Part shown: in pieces, positions 40,141 to 52,486 of the stretch
How the letters are laid out: each line of letters begins with the position of its first letter
How positions within the stretch are numbered: position 1 is the stretch's first letter
Assembly: GCF_022539315.1 (NCBI RefSeq)
Contig: NC_066331.1
Span: forward strand, 10,820,015 to 10,884,014
Direction: 5' to 3'
Length of the DNA stretch: 64,000 nt
Source: Serinus canaria
Taxonomy: Eukaryota; Chordata; Aves; Passeriformes; Fringillidae
Position numbers and translations under genes: made by a program
The notes under the pieces: model-generated
What the model was told of the DNA's origin: nothing
The model's database searches: none
The model's input: the letters and a program-made list of their open reading frames with translations, nothing else

Positions 40141-42930
40141 CTGCAGCAGAATGGCCAAGCAAGGATGAACAGCAGTGGTGAAGTCCTGCAGAGTAGTCAC
40201 CACAGGTGGCCCCAGGAGCTTGGAGCCACAGGCACTGAGGGGTCAGATCCAGCTCTGCTCACAGGACAGGCATCCCCATGCCCTCCCACCCACCACAGCC
40301 CCAGCTGGCCAGCACCAAATAAAAAGGTTTGCTCAGGAAAATCCATCTGGGTGAGCAGCTGAGTGTGAGTAAGAGGAGGATGGAAGTTGGTTGGGGCAGC
40401 TCAGGCGAGGGGAAATCCGAGGGGGTGTTGTGGCTGCCAGGGGCAGACATGAGGGATGTGCCAGGCCCAGGTTTTCCTGGCAGTCAGAGCTCAGGGATGG
40501 AGGGAAGTGTGTGCACACACCACAAAAATGCAGCTGTGGCCAGCACCACCCCCAGGGCCAGAGCCACAGAGCTGCCTGCAGAACAGCCAGTGGGGATGGG
40601 GGAAGCGAGGAAAGGCAGAGCCCCAGCCTTGCTGGGACCCCCGTTGGGGTGAGGGCTCCTGGGAGCCCCTCACACTCTGATCACTCTTCATGAGGCCAAA
40701 TGGCTCTGACCCTGCTCCATCTGAGAGCAGGAACAGCCAAACAGTGTAGGAGAGGCAAGGCAGCAGGAGCCTGGGGAAGAGCACTCTGAGGACATCTCCC
40801 CCTGGGCACAGAAAGGGCTTGGGGACCAGAACTCTTCTCTGTCCCTGAAAATCCTCAGGAATGGCATTTCTGCGGAAAAGCTCTGGAGGAGCTCTGGAGG
40901 AGATGTCATCAGAGTGACTCAGGACCTCCCTGGGGAGGCTGCACAGCCCAAGTGCCCTTCACTTCCCACTTTGCCAGTTCCCAAATCCCCAGATGCCTTA
41001 GGGACAGAGAGACCCTGGGCATGTCCCGCTGTCAGTGCTGCTTCTGCAGAGTGTAACAGCTCTCTGTGTCACTGAAACTGGTAACAGAACATTGACACCC
41101 GCCTGGGATTCCCAAGGATAAGACCCTCATTCTCTTTTCCATAAAAAAAAGCCAGACTCAGTGTTTGGGTTGAAGTGTTTGAGACTGGGTGTCTGAGTCA
41201 GGCTGAGCATTTCTAGAAAAGTCTCTGCTAAAATGATTCAGCTGGAAACGAGAAACAAGGCGAGTGAAAAATCCTCTGCTGTGCCAACCCTAACAAAATT
41301 GGGGATTTATTTCCTTAAAGAAAATCTATTGCCCTTATGTCTGAAGCCAAGGCTTAAGAAGAAAAACACTGCTCTGTGCTAGGGATGTGTCTGTGGCTGT
41401 CTCTAAGATGAGCTGCTCAACCCTGGCTGCATTTCTCAGTCACTGAAATATGGGGGAACATTTGGCCCAAGCTGATGGAGTTCTGCAGCTGAATTCCCTG
41501 GAAATCTGATTTTCACCGCCCAAACCAAGCCCCAAACCAGGCCTGTGGAGACGGGGCAGGGGATTGCTGTGCTGCCAGTGGATTCTCAGGTGCTGAGTGT
41601 GGCAGTGCCACCCTGATCCCTCCTGCCTGAACTTCACTCCATCCTAGGACTGCCCGTGGAGCCCTGCCCTGCCATGGCCTTTGTCAGGCCCATCAGCAGG
41701 AGGGGAGAGCTCCAGCAGAGGCTGGGAGTGGGGAAGAGAAGCAAATGCTGAGCAGCAGAGCTGGGCAGATTGAACCTGGGAATGTTTTGGGATTGCCCTC
41801 ACCCCAGTGACAACAGGGGCAAACCAGGCATGCCCTGGTGAGCCAGCTGCCCATCAGCACCTGGAGACAGATCAAACAGTGCCCATCCAAAGTGGGCAGC
41901 AGATGGTCAGCTTGGCACAGCCTAATCCCAAAATGTGGTGTCTGTTTTCAGAGCAGGTCCAGGGAGAAAGTCTAGAGCTGGTCACAGATCAAGCACAAAG
42001 AGGAAAGAGCAAGTCCTGTCAGATCAGCTGCTGGGGGTTAATTATCAACACTCGCAATGATCAACTTTCTGCAGTGTGGTGAGACCAAAACTCCTCCCAA
42101 CAGCTCCAGATCCCTTTGGAGAGCGCCCAGCAGCCTCTGCCCAGCAGGCACTGAGGCCTCCATCCTCCAGCCCCACAAGCCACGGGAGCTGATCCCAACA
42201 GCCACAGACACCACTGGGAGCTTGACCTGCTGGACTGGGGTCTGACCTAGGTTTGGATTCATTTCATGGAGGGAGAGATTTCCATAACTCTTTCCACATG
42301 TACTGGTTCCAGCCTGGACTGGAGCACCAGCACCTCCCGAGCTATTTCCTGGCTATTCTCATGGAGTTTCTGGCCCCACAGGAAGCATCAGAGGGGCAAG
42401 AGCAAGACTTGTTCCTGGGAGATTTACAGCTCCCAGATATTCGGCTTTTGAGCCAGATTTGAACAATCTCTGGGCAGGGAAGCTCTCCCCACTGCCAGGA
42501 TGCACACGTGGCAAACAGCTGCTGGCAGCCCTCGAGGTCCAGCTGAGCTGTGTGTTCCCCGCTGGAGTCCTCGGGGACATGTCCAGTGACCTGCAGTGGC
42601 TCCTCCAAAGCCACCATGCAGCTGAGGGTCCACCAGCAGGCCATGGGGTGGAGGAGGGACCTGCGGCCCGGCCCGTTGTGCTGCATTGAAATGTTGGGAT
42701 TTGTGGCAGCCTCTCACCCAAGGCATTTTCTCCCAAGACAAAAGCGCTCTTACTCAATACAGGATGGGAGCACAAAGCTGGCCTTGCCCTGGTGCAGCAC
42801 ACACGGTGGGACTCCAAGTGCCTGGAAATGGGCTGTAAATTGCCCTCGCTTCCTCCGCAGTGCTGCGACGCCCTGAGAATGGAGTGGAGCCTTCTCCCGG
42901 CCGGAGCTCCTCTGGGGTTGTCTCAGGATC

Positions 42931-43108
42931 AGCCTTCAGCCTCACCAGGAGTCTGCCTCACCAGGAATCTGCCTCACCAGGAGCCAGCTTCACCAAGAGC
43001 CAGCTTCACCAGGAGCCTTCAGCCTCACCAGGAGCCTGCCTCACCAGGAGCCAGCTTCACCAGGAGCCTTCAGCCTCACCAGGAGCCTGCTTCACCAGGA
43101 GCCAGCCT
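42931..43108. repeat. 15-base minisatellite with larger nested period
   Basis: Repeats of CTTCACCAGGAGCCAG-like and CCTCACCAGGAGCCTG-like units. A larger block containing GAGCCTTCAGCCTCACCAGG recurs. It is in intron 2, just before the 62-base duplication and the CR1 fragment. Confidence 0.92.
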
Positions 43109-43184
43109 TAGGAGCTGGCTCTGAGCGCTGGGATGGAGCTCCAGGGACCTCACCTGTGGGCTGCTCTGTGGTGTGGGCAGAGCC

Positions 43185-43308
43185 TGTCCCCTGTCTGTCC
43201 TGCACTGAGTGCCAGCTCCTCCCACAGCCAGGTCCTGCTGGGACAGTGTCCCCTGACTGTCCTGCACTGAGTGCCAGCTCCTCCCACAGCCAGGTCCTGC
43301 TGGGACAG
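43185..43308. repeat. 62-base perfect-period direct duplication
   Basis: Two adjacent 62-base copies start at 43185 and 43247, almost identical. They end about 10 bases before the CR1 tail. Confidence 0.96.
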
Positions 43309-43317
43309 TGAAGGAAC

Positions 43318-43553
43318 AGTTTTACAGAACCAACGAGGCTGGAAAAGACCTTGGAGATCATCAAGTCCAACCTCTGACCCAACACCACCTGGTCACTACA
43401 CCACAGCACTGAGTGCCACATCCAGGCTTTTTTAACCTCCAGGGGTGGTGACTCCACCACTTCCATGTGCAGCCCAGTCCAATGCCCAAACACTCTTTTT
43501 GTAATGAAGTTTTTTCTAATATCTCACCAAAACTTCCCCTGGTGCAGCTTAAA
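43318..43553 (-). mobile_element. CR1 non-LTR retrotransposon fragment (3' end)
   Basis: On the plus strand this reads as the reverse complement of a CR1 tail: GGCTGGAAAAGACCTTGGA, then GATCATCAAGTCCAACC, GAGTGCCACATCCAGGC, GGTGGTGACTCCACCACTTC and TTTTTTCTAATATCT. These phrases, in this order, are the diagnostic 3' region of avian and reptilian CR1 elements. The element is 5'-truncated, fading out near 43553, and only a degenerate 3' terminal repeat is visible near 43320. It contains no reverse transcriptase and is inactive. It lies in the same orientation as NTN1, next to a 62-base direct duplication. Confidence 0.93.
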
Positions 43554-44564
43554 ACATGAAGAAAAATGTCCTTTGACCAGGATTTGATTTAGATTTGACC
43601 AGGAGATTTTCTCTGCAAACCAGGTGTTGTGCAGAAAGTTTGCAAATAAATCTCCAATTGGAAAGCGCTTAATACTTTTTTTTTTTTTTTTTTCATTTTT
43701 TTAAGACGGGAAATGTCAAGAAGTGAACTCTTTATTTCACTCTGGGAGATGATACCAGCCTGTCATCAGCTTGCTTTGTTTAATTTCACCATCCAAGCCC
43801 AGTCTCCTGAGATTGTCAATCCTTTGAAATGAATTGTTTGCATCCCGTAACTCATCCAGATGCCATTCAAAGGCAGGAGCTGATGGGAGAGCTCACCCTG
43901 CAGTCCCTGGGTTATCAGGGGCAGCACAGAGCACCCAGCCCCTGCTCTGCCCCCCCAGCCCAGCTCCAAGGTGCTCCTGAAGAGTCAGTGTTTATTTAGA
44001 GTGGAGGGGAATCCACTTGGGAACAATTTACCCACTTAGACTCTGCCCTTGTGGTTTCCCTCTTATCTGGTCCCGATCTCAGCAGCAGCTTCCCTCAGCT
44101 GCTCCGGGGCTGGGGTGCTTCCCAAGACCTTTCTCCTCTCTCTGCCCACACCTTGGTGTTTCTTGTCCAGCCTGATGACCTCGGGACAGCTCTGAGCTGC
44201 TGCAGGTTGAGGGAATGCTTTTCAAATCCCCAAATCCTCATCCCCATCCCCAAGTGCTCACTCTCATCAGTCTGTTTGTGTTTCTGTAAAACCAGAGCCC
44301 TGCATCCAAAAGGAGGGCAGTGGTGGGGCTGAGCACCGCAAAGCTCCAGGTGATCCTCCAGGACATTCTCCTATAAGCTCTCCCACATTTCTGCCCCAGG
44401 AGGGATCAGCCATTTCAGTGTTAAGGCCACAGCACAAGCAGATCCTGAAAGAATTTGCTCATTCAGGGCAAAGGTTGCCCAAAATGTACAAGGCTGATAA
44501 CGCAACCAGCCCGGCAAAGAGTCAGAGGCTTTTCAAATCCGGATTAAAACTGTTCAGCCTAGAA

Positions 44565-44789
44565 GGACCAGGGATACAAACAGCCTCAGCTCGGCTTCCA
44601 TCCAGGGAAGGACCAGGGATACAAACAGCCTCAGCTCGGCTTCCATCCAGGGAAGGACCAGGGATACAAACAGCCTCAGCTCTGCTTCCATCAAGGGAAG
44701 GACCAGGGATACAAACAGCCTCAGCTCGCCTTCCATCCAGGGAAGGACCAGGGATACAAACAGCCTCAGCTCTGCTTCCATCCCTGCCC
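44565..44789. repeat. 45-base minisatellite, 5 copies
   Basis: The unit starts GGACCAGGGATACAAACAGC and ends CTTCCATCCAGGGAA. The period is a multiple of three, so it gives a 15-residue periodic chance frame on each strand. It is in intron 2. Confidence 0.97.
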
Positions 44790-46229
44790 CAGGGAGCCGG
44801 GAAACTTGGCCGCGCTTCCCCACTGCAGGGGTGAGAGCAAAGCCAGGCGGTTTTAAACCAGCTCAGGCTGTGCTTCCCCCAGAGCAGACCCAGCTCAAAG
44901 TGAAGCTGCTCCCGTGCCCGGTCCCTGCCAATTCAGCCTCCTGTGAGGTCGGGCCGTGCCGGGCTCCTCTTCACAAACAGCCTTCAGGAACGTGATGTGT
45001 TGTTTTAACCCCAGATGATTTCCCAATCTCCTCTGGAGCAGGACCAGGGGAATTGTTAAACCAGCCCCAGCCAGCCCCACTTCCGAAGGGACCCTGTGGC
45101 TGCTGCCAGAGCCCAGCACGGAGCTGGGCACAACCCAGGGCTCATCATCCCTCCCCAAACACAGCAGCATCCCACCGTGGTGCCACTGCACCAAAACTAC
45201 CTCTCTGAAGGCCAGCTCCTGCAGATTTCCCTCTGGAGTCTGCATCCCTCTCCTTTTGTCCTCTCCCCAGCCCTGCCTTCCCTCCTCTCTGCAGGATCCC
45301 ATGGCCTCATCCTCCCAGGCAGTGCAGCTGTGGATCCACACCCCCAGACCCCACATCCACTGGCAGCAGGACCAGGGGATCCACAGCCAGAGGGTCACAC
45401 CCTCCTTGGAGAGCATCCCCCTGGAGCTGGGGAAGCACCTCATCCTGCAGGCCGATCCCAGAAATCCCAGCATGGACAAAAGCCCTGGGGAGGAGGCTCC
45501 AAGGGGACGGTCCCCTCAGTTTGTGACACATTTCTGGGAGCTGCTCCAGCCCGTGCCTCTCCCCGGGATGTGGAGCTCCTGGTGGCTTTGGGAGCGCTGC
45601 TGTTCCCGTGGGTGACAAACCTCAGCCTGGCCACTTGAGGTGCCAGACAGTAAGCCAGGCTTGACAGATGAGGGCTCTCGGGGAGGGTTTTGGTTTCTCT
45701 CTGAGCCCAGCTGGCTCAGGGGAGCCGTTGGCAGCTCAGCGTGTTCCTTCTGCTCAGGGCTGGGGTGGAGAGCTCGGCCCGGGGCTGCCCCAGGAGCCCC
45801 CAGCCTGGGTTCAGGCACTGCTGCCCTGTCCTTGGAGAGGAGATGCTCCAAGGATGCAGGAAAGGCCTTGCCATGGCTTGGCCTAACTCTGCTGTGCCTC
45901 AGTTTCCCTTTCTGGAAGTAGGGAGGGGGACCCTGGGAGGGTTTTGTTGTGGCAGAGAGAGGCGGAGAGCTCTGGGTGACAGGAGCCAGAATTGTCTGTG
46001 GATCTGCAGAGTGATGCTGGATGACATAAAAGCTCAGCTCCAGCTGGGGAAGCTCAGCAGAGATGGGTCTTAGTTCCACTTCCAAGCTTTCCTAAACCCG
46101 AGCTAATCCTGCAACCCAGTCCAAGCACGGGTCATGGTGGAGGACAGGGTGACATCCAGCTCCCATCCCGCAGTCACCTTGAGCCCTTTCAGGGCTGGCT
46201 TTGGGAAGGCCCCACAGGTGTGAAGAGCT

Positions 46230-46770
46230 GTGTTTGCTCAGGGATATTCGCACCTTCGGGGCTGTGGACAATGCTCTGCTGCGTGCCCTGGGTAAACAGA
46301 GCTATCTTATCTCAGGGACACTATCGGGGCATCTGAGAGGGAAGGAAAACCTGGGTGATGAGCCTGGCATGCCCCTTATTATCGGGTATTTCAGGGAGGT
46401 GTTGGGCCGAGCTGTCTGCCCTGCTGCCCCACGCCGGCTCTCTGCTCCGGCCAGGCTGGGCAGTCCTGGCACTCCCGACAAACACTCCTGTGTTTTGTTT
46501 TCCTGGAGATTGGGGTTTTATCAAAAGCTGACAGGCTTATCCTGCCTTATCAGGGCAGCTGTGCTACTGTTAATGGTTTTCTGTAACAGGCTCAGGGCAG
46601 AAATGTGGATTGTGATTGTGCTGGGCTGGGCCACCCCGGCTGGGCTCAGCATCCCCTGCGGGCTCTGCCTGGAATGCAGCACCACGAGCCCTTGCAGGAA
46701 TGGGGCCGTCCTGCACTGCCCGCCTTCAACATCCTGACCCCAGCACCAGAACATCGGAGGCCTTATCCTT
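46230..46770. promoter_or_regulatory. candidate GATA-type regulatory cluster, intron 2
   Basis: TTATC (GATAA on the other strand) occurs at 46307, 46379, 46518, 46537, 46547 and 46763. The 46537 and 46547 sites are 10 bases apart. The sequence is otherwise unique and AT-richer than its neighbours. Confidence 0.3.
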
Positions 46771-47043
46771 CCCCTGGAGGGAGCAGCTGCCAGCTCGGGG
46801 TCCCACACCCATCTGGAACGGGGCACTTCCCCTCCTCGCTTTCCCTGGAACTGCCATGACATTTCTGTGTTTCCCCTTATTTCTCTGTTCCACCTCATTT
46901 CTCTGTTCTGCTGCTCTCCAGCAGAGCAGCCATGGCCTGTGCTGGCTGGAAGCTCCCCTGGGAGGGCTCTAGGCTGCTGGAGGTGACAGGCTGGTTCAGC
47001 AGCTCTGTGCTCCTCACATGCACCACCTCCAGGAGCTCATGGT

Positions 47044-47145
47044 CTGTGTGTGCTCTTCCTTCCCTGTGTGTGCTCATCCCTCCCTGTGTGTGCTCATCCC
47101 TCCATGTGTGTGCTCATCCCTCCCTGTGTGTGCTCATCCCTCCCT
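47044..47145. repeat. 20-base minisatellite, 5 copies
   Basis: The unit is TGTGTGTGCTCATCCCTCCC with minor variants, in intron 2. Confidence 0.95.
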
Positions 47146-50100
47146 GCCCCTCCACCCAAGGCTGTGGATAGCAGAGGTGTGAGGCTCCTACAGAAAGAAT
47201 TCTGGGCTGGACACACAAATCTCTTTGGGGTCATGGGGCTGTTGTAGGGCAGGGACTTTGAGCCAAGACTGCCTTAGGCGAGTCTTGGGAGGGAGAAACC
47301 CCTGGTGGTGCAGGCCAAGGGGAGTGGGTGGGTATGGACACACTGCCAGCAGCAAGGACACCCTGGGAAGGGCACAGCTCCTCCTCCAGCCCCGAGGTGC
47401 TGTGGGGCACTGACCCAGGGCACCAAGGATGAAACAGGCAGACACCTACTCAATCCTGAGTCCAAACCTGACCCTAGAGCCTCCCTCAGGCAAGGCTGAC
47501 ACACCTGGAACTGCAGCAGCTCCTCCCTGTCCAGCCAGGAGCCTGCAGCTGCCTGCTCACTTTTCAGGGTCGCTCAGGGCAGACTTTGATGGCTTCAAGT
47601 CAAAACACACAGCCCCAGGAAGGCTGTTGCTGTTTGTCTCTGAGGGATTTAAACCAGATCAAAGCTTCTCAAACACAGGGATTTCCCAGCTTTTCTGATG
47701 GGATCAGCCTCCTGCACATGCCTGGGACACTGCCCTGGCCAGCCTGGCCCTCGCTGCCCTTCTCTCCCAGGCAGGGAGGCCAGGGAAGAGCAGGGCTGCA
47801 GGAAGAGGATGGGAAATCCCTGGATGGGACAGCATTCCTGCAAACCTGGCAGGTCTTTGGAGAGGAGCTTGGCAGGAACACCCAGAGACATAAAGCTGCA
47901 CATTCTGCAGAGCAGCAAAGGCTGCTTCGGCTGTGGGAAGTCTTTTCATTTTGGCCAAACTTGAGGAATGGGAATGCCTGGGAGTGTGTTTCCTGGAGGG
48001 AGAGGAGGATTCTGTGCCCCCTTTCCAAACACCCCATCACTCATATTTTCCGAGCCCCTTGCTCTCCAGGGGGCTGTGGCCCTGCAGCCACTGCCACCAA
48101 CCCAGGTCACAGCTGTCCCCAGGGTCACCGCCAACACCCACCTGCAGCAGAGAGACCAGCCCAGCCCCAAGCAAAGGTGTTGACAACCCCTGAGGGCAGG
48201 GGAGGAGGAGGGGTGTGATGGAGCTCTGGGTGTCCCAGCAGCCACCTTCTCCCTTTCCCTGGGGACACCGGGGCCACCACGCGCTCCTGTGCCTGCCAGG
48301 CAGATTTTATCGGGACCCTTTAATTAGCTGATCACGGCCAATTAGCTCTGACTGCCGCAGGCTGCAGACCGGGCTGGGTTCAAAGGCGCCTGCAGAGCTG
48401 CAGACATTCCCGGGTATCAGGAATCGGGAATCGGGGTGGGGACACAGCGCTGGCAACGGTGAGGAGGATGCTCAGAGATGTGCTCGTGCTACTCAGACCC
48501 TGGGCTGTGCCACTGTGTCCCTAGAACTGCCCTGGGCAGTCCCATCGCCATGAGGGGAGGCTTCATCCTGTCCTGGGACCGTGGTGCTGGTCTCTGGCCA
48601 CCCTATAGGAGGGGTCAGCTGGGGCTGGCAGGGCCGTGGCACAGCCTGGGCATGGGCAGGACCTGAGCCATGTGCTCACAAATCCTGGCACCAGCCATGA
48701 GCAGATTCCTATCCCAAAATATGCTGGAGCTACGCCCAAAGCTAAAACCTGACCTGCCAGGGCCGCTGCAGGGACTGACTGCTGTCCAGAGTGTCCTCCC
48801 TCCTGTCCCTCCCAGGGGAATGGTCTGTGTGACCCGGCAGAGTGGCTGGGAGCAGGGACAGCTGGGCCAGGCCTGCCCCGTGCCAGCGCCCACCTGGTGC
48901 TAAGGATGCTGAAAGGGTGACCTGGCTCTCGTGGGACACTTCCAAGAAATGTGGCTGCTGCTCAGGTGCCATCTCACTGCTGCAGGACAGGGCTGGACAG
49001 GCTGCTGGGAGATTCACCACGTGGGGGAGGGTGACAGCCCAATCCTTTCACCCCAGAGGTTTCTGCTCCTCTTTGTAGGTGATCCCCCTTCCCTGCAGCC
49101 CAGCTGCTGCTCCAGGCTCACACAAAGTCTGTCTCAGTAGGAGACTGCTCCGAGCTTCAGCTGCAGTTCCTGAATTTTGCCCAAAGTTACAGAGAGGAGA
49201 TTGCATTCTCTGAAGGAAACTGCATTTCCTCCTGTTCCAGCAACAGCCTGGGAGCAGTCCTGGGTTTTCATCTGGCTTTTGAGTCTGGGATGTAGCTCTG
49301 AGCCAAACCTCTGATCCTGCTGTGGTTCATTTTCAGGCGCGTGTGCCCCAGAAACTTTTTTTTTTCTAAATTAATTTTTCATACAGAATTCTTTCATTTG
49401 ATGGATGCAGTGAGAAACTATTTCCCAAACAGGAAAGAGGACCTCCCTCCCCCTCTTCCATGCCGTGGATGTTTTTAATAACAACATCAATTGTCTGCAA
49501 ACAACTTATTCCTTTCTGACCTCAAAACAACTCCTGGTTAGTGCATTCCAGCGTGGCCACAGAGCGAGGCTCAGTGACTTCACAGGGCCTTCAGGAGCTT
49601 TTCCATCACAATGCCCGCTCAGGGAAGGGCCTGATCTGGCACATGGGACCTTGGCTTGCTGGGATGAGGGTGCTGAGCAGCTCAGACACACACCCGAGCG
49701 CTGGTGCTGCTGTGCCAGCGGCTCCCCTGGTGCTCCTCATTCCAGCTGCCCTTTCCTCCCCCAGGTCTCCAGCCAGGAGGACACCCCTGCTTGTCCTTTG
49801 TCCTGAAGGGCCACAGGGGTTTCTGCTGTGGGCTCCTCATGCCTGAGCCAGCTGCGCACGGCAGGAGCAGCAGGAGGCCCCTCCCAGGCCTTGCTGATCC
49901 CTGTGCAGATCCAGGAGGGGTTTTGAGAGGGGTCAAAGGGAAGGGGAGCCCCCCACCCTGCTGCAGGCTGTGCCACCCACCTTGGCAGAGGTTTAATGGG
50001 ACAGTGCAGACACAGAGCAGCAATTAAACCCAGCTCTGACCTGGCAAGTGGCATCATCTTCCAAATCCACCCCCAGCTCCCTCAGGGATTGCCGTGCAGC

Positions 50101-50263
50101 GGTCAGGTGGCCAGCACAGATGATTCCCTCACAGCCACCTCCTGTGGTGGCACCTCAGGTCCTGCCCTTGGCCAGGGCAGAAGATCTGTGTGCCTGGAGC
50201 AGTTCAGAGGCTCCCTTCTGGACACTGCACATTCACAGCTCTTACACCCAATTGTCACATTTG

Positions 50264-50330
50264 TGATGCTGCACAGCTGGACCACAGGGACCACAGCTGG
50301 ACCACAGGGACCACAGCTGGACAGCAGGGA
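50264..50330. repeat. 20-base tandem repeat, 3 copies
   Basis: Copies of ACCACAGGGACCACAGCTGG, in intron 2. Confidence 0.9.
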
Positions 50331-51380
50331 TCACCCCAGGACCCAGACCCACCGGCCCCAGTACTGCAGGATCCCAACCTGGCTGGAGACACTTCCAGCC
50401 AAATAAATTATTGATTATTAAAGCAGCTTGGGACCAGCTGGAGCTGCTCACAGAGCCGGGGTGGTGGAGCTGTGAAGAGCCACTCCTTTTCCTGTTAGCT
50501 CATTGGAAATACCCGTCTGGGCAATTCTGAAAGGCAATATTTTGGTTTTCCGGTGTGAAAGGGCACTGCAAAGCCAAGGTCACCTCCAGGCAGCCAGAGG
50601 AGGGATGTCAAACCACAGAGAATCCGACCACAGGGAGCTATGCTGGGGGGATCACATCAAACATTTCCATGGCCTGAAACACTGCAGGGAAGGGGGAAGG
50701 GAAGTGTGCAGGACAGCAGATGCTTTGGCAGGGAAAAGGAAGCAGGCTTGAGCTCGAGCCCACCTCTGGACAGAAAAGCTTCTGCAGTTCCCAGCTTGGC
50801 CAGAGCCGCCGGCACTCACCCACTCCTGGCTCCCCTGGGGCCACCGAGCTGTGTCCTGGGATGGGAGGTCCCTCCAGACTGGAGGTGACCACCCCACACC
50901 CCCCTTCCCACCCAGAGCTGCCTGAAGCAGCCCTGCCACTGCCTTTGCTGGCCCCCAAACCAACCTGCAGCTCTGGGGAGAGAGCAGGCTGTGAACTCCA
51001 GAACGCCTGGCTGCAGCAGGGGCTGATGTGCAAAACCTCTCCTACAGAAGCTTTCCTGGCTGGCTTTGCAGCCCAGCTGCACTGCAGAACAGCAGCAGCT
51101 CCATGGGGAGGCCCAGCTGTGCCTCCAGAGGTGGTGGATGCCTCTGTCCCTCATGTTCCTCTGTCCCTCCGTCCCTCATGGGTAAAGCTTTGGAGCTGAG
51201 TGGGACAAGCATCCCCAACCCCCCCAGAGGAGGGGTGCCCTGTCCCAGCAGTTCCCCTCACACCCTCCTCGGGGTGACCTTTCCCAAGCCAAAGCCCTGA
51301 GATGTCCCTGGTTTGCCCCGTGCTGAGCACTGGCTGTGAATCCTGACAAGCTCTGCTGTGCTCTGCCTGATGGCTCATCT

Positions 51381-51431
51381 CAGCTCGGCTCGGCTCGGCT
51401 CAGCTCAGCTCAGCCCGGCTCAGCTCAGCTC
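51381..51431. repeat. 5-base CAGCT/CGGCT repeat
   Basis: About ten units of CAGCT or CGGCT, in intron 2. Confidence 0.88.
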
Positions 51432-52486
51432 CACCCGGATGGTGTTCAGCCTTGCCCAGCCTGGGCCGTGGCAGTGGCTCCAGCAGCCTTGCCCAGCCTC
51501 GGGGGCAGTGGCTCCAGCAGTGCTGCTCGTGCTCGCCCCTCCAGGTGCTCAGGGCTGAGAGCGCTGCAATCCCTGAGTGAGTCCCAGCACGGGAACACAG
51601 CTGGCTCCGCTGTGCTCTGTCCATCCCCTTAGCACAGGCTGCTCCAGGATCCCCAGCTCCCTGTGCCAGCTCCCCTCAGGAAGGGCTAGGGGAGGTTCAC
51701 CAGGCCCTGCCGTGGGGTGTTAGCAGAGCTGATGCTGCTCTTGCCACCCTTCTTTTACTACATCAAGGAAAAGATTCTCCTGGCCCATCTCTTCCACAGC
51801 TTGTGCCTCTCGCCGCATTTTTGGTGAAGCTCAGTCTGATTTTTTCTGCAGCCTTAATAGGCTCCCCATTTGACCAGAAAAGCTCCTTGTAGGGCATCTT
51901 GGCTATAAATGGGAGGCACAGGTTCAGCTGAAAGACATCAGCCCGTGGGCTCAGCTGACCCCTGAGACATCTCTGCAGTCCCAAGGTCAGTGATGAACCT
52001 CTTGAAAGAGTTCACTCAGCAGGGACTGCAAAACCTTCTCTGTGCCAAGCATCACATTTCTGTCTCGTTCCTTCAGGTCAGCTCCAGGTCTGCTACAAAG
52101 ATTGTGACAGGAAACTCTGGATAATCCTTGGCTGGTTCAGTCTGTGGATGTGCTGCTCTGCTCCCTGACCCCTGGCATGACCAGAGGGGTGGGATTTGTG
52201 CCCAGAGGCTGCCCTGACACTGCCCAGAGCAGGCTGAGGACACAGAGACAAAGGCAGAGCTCAGCCCCAGCCCCAGAGCTGCATTTCAGCTGCCTTGTGG
52301 AAAGGTGGTGCAGAGTATGGAGGCAGCCACACACTGAACCCAGCCCCTGCTTTGCTTGCACAGAAACTGATCAGGGTGGCGGCCAAAAGTGAGCTCTGTG
52401 CCCCCTCCTTAGGGCAGTCCCTCCCTGCTGCCCGTGGCAGCAGCACTCTCACATCCCAGCTGGTCCCACCATGCTCCAGGTCCTGC

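Noticed and set aside
44418..44834. 138-codon frame with a 15-residue repeat
   Set aside because: It is created by the 45-base tandem repeat, whose period is divisible by three. There is no homology outside the repeat.
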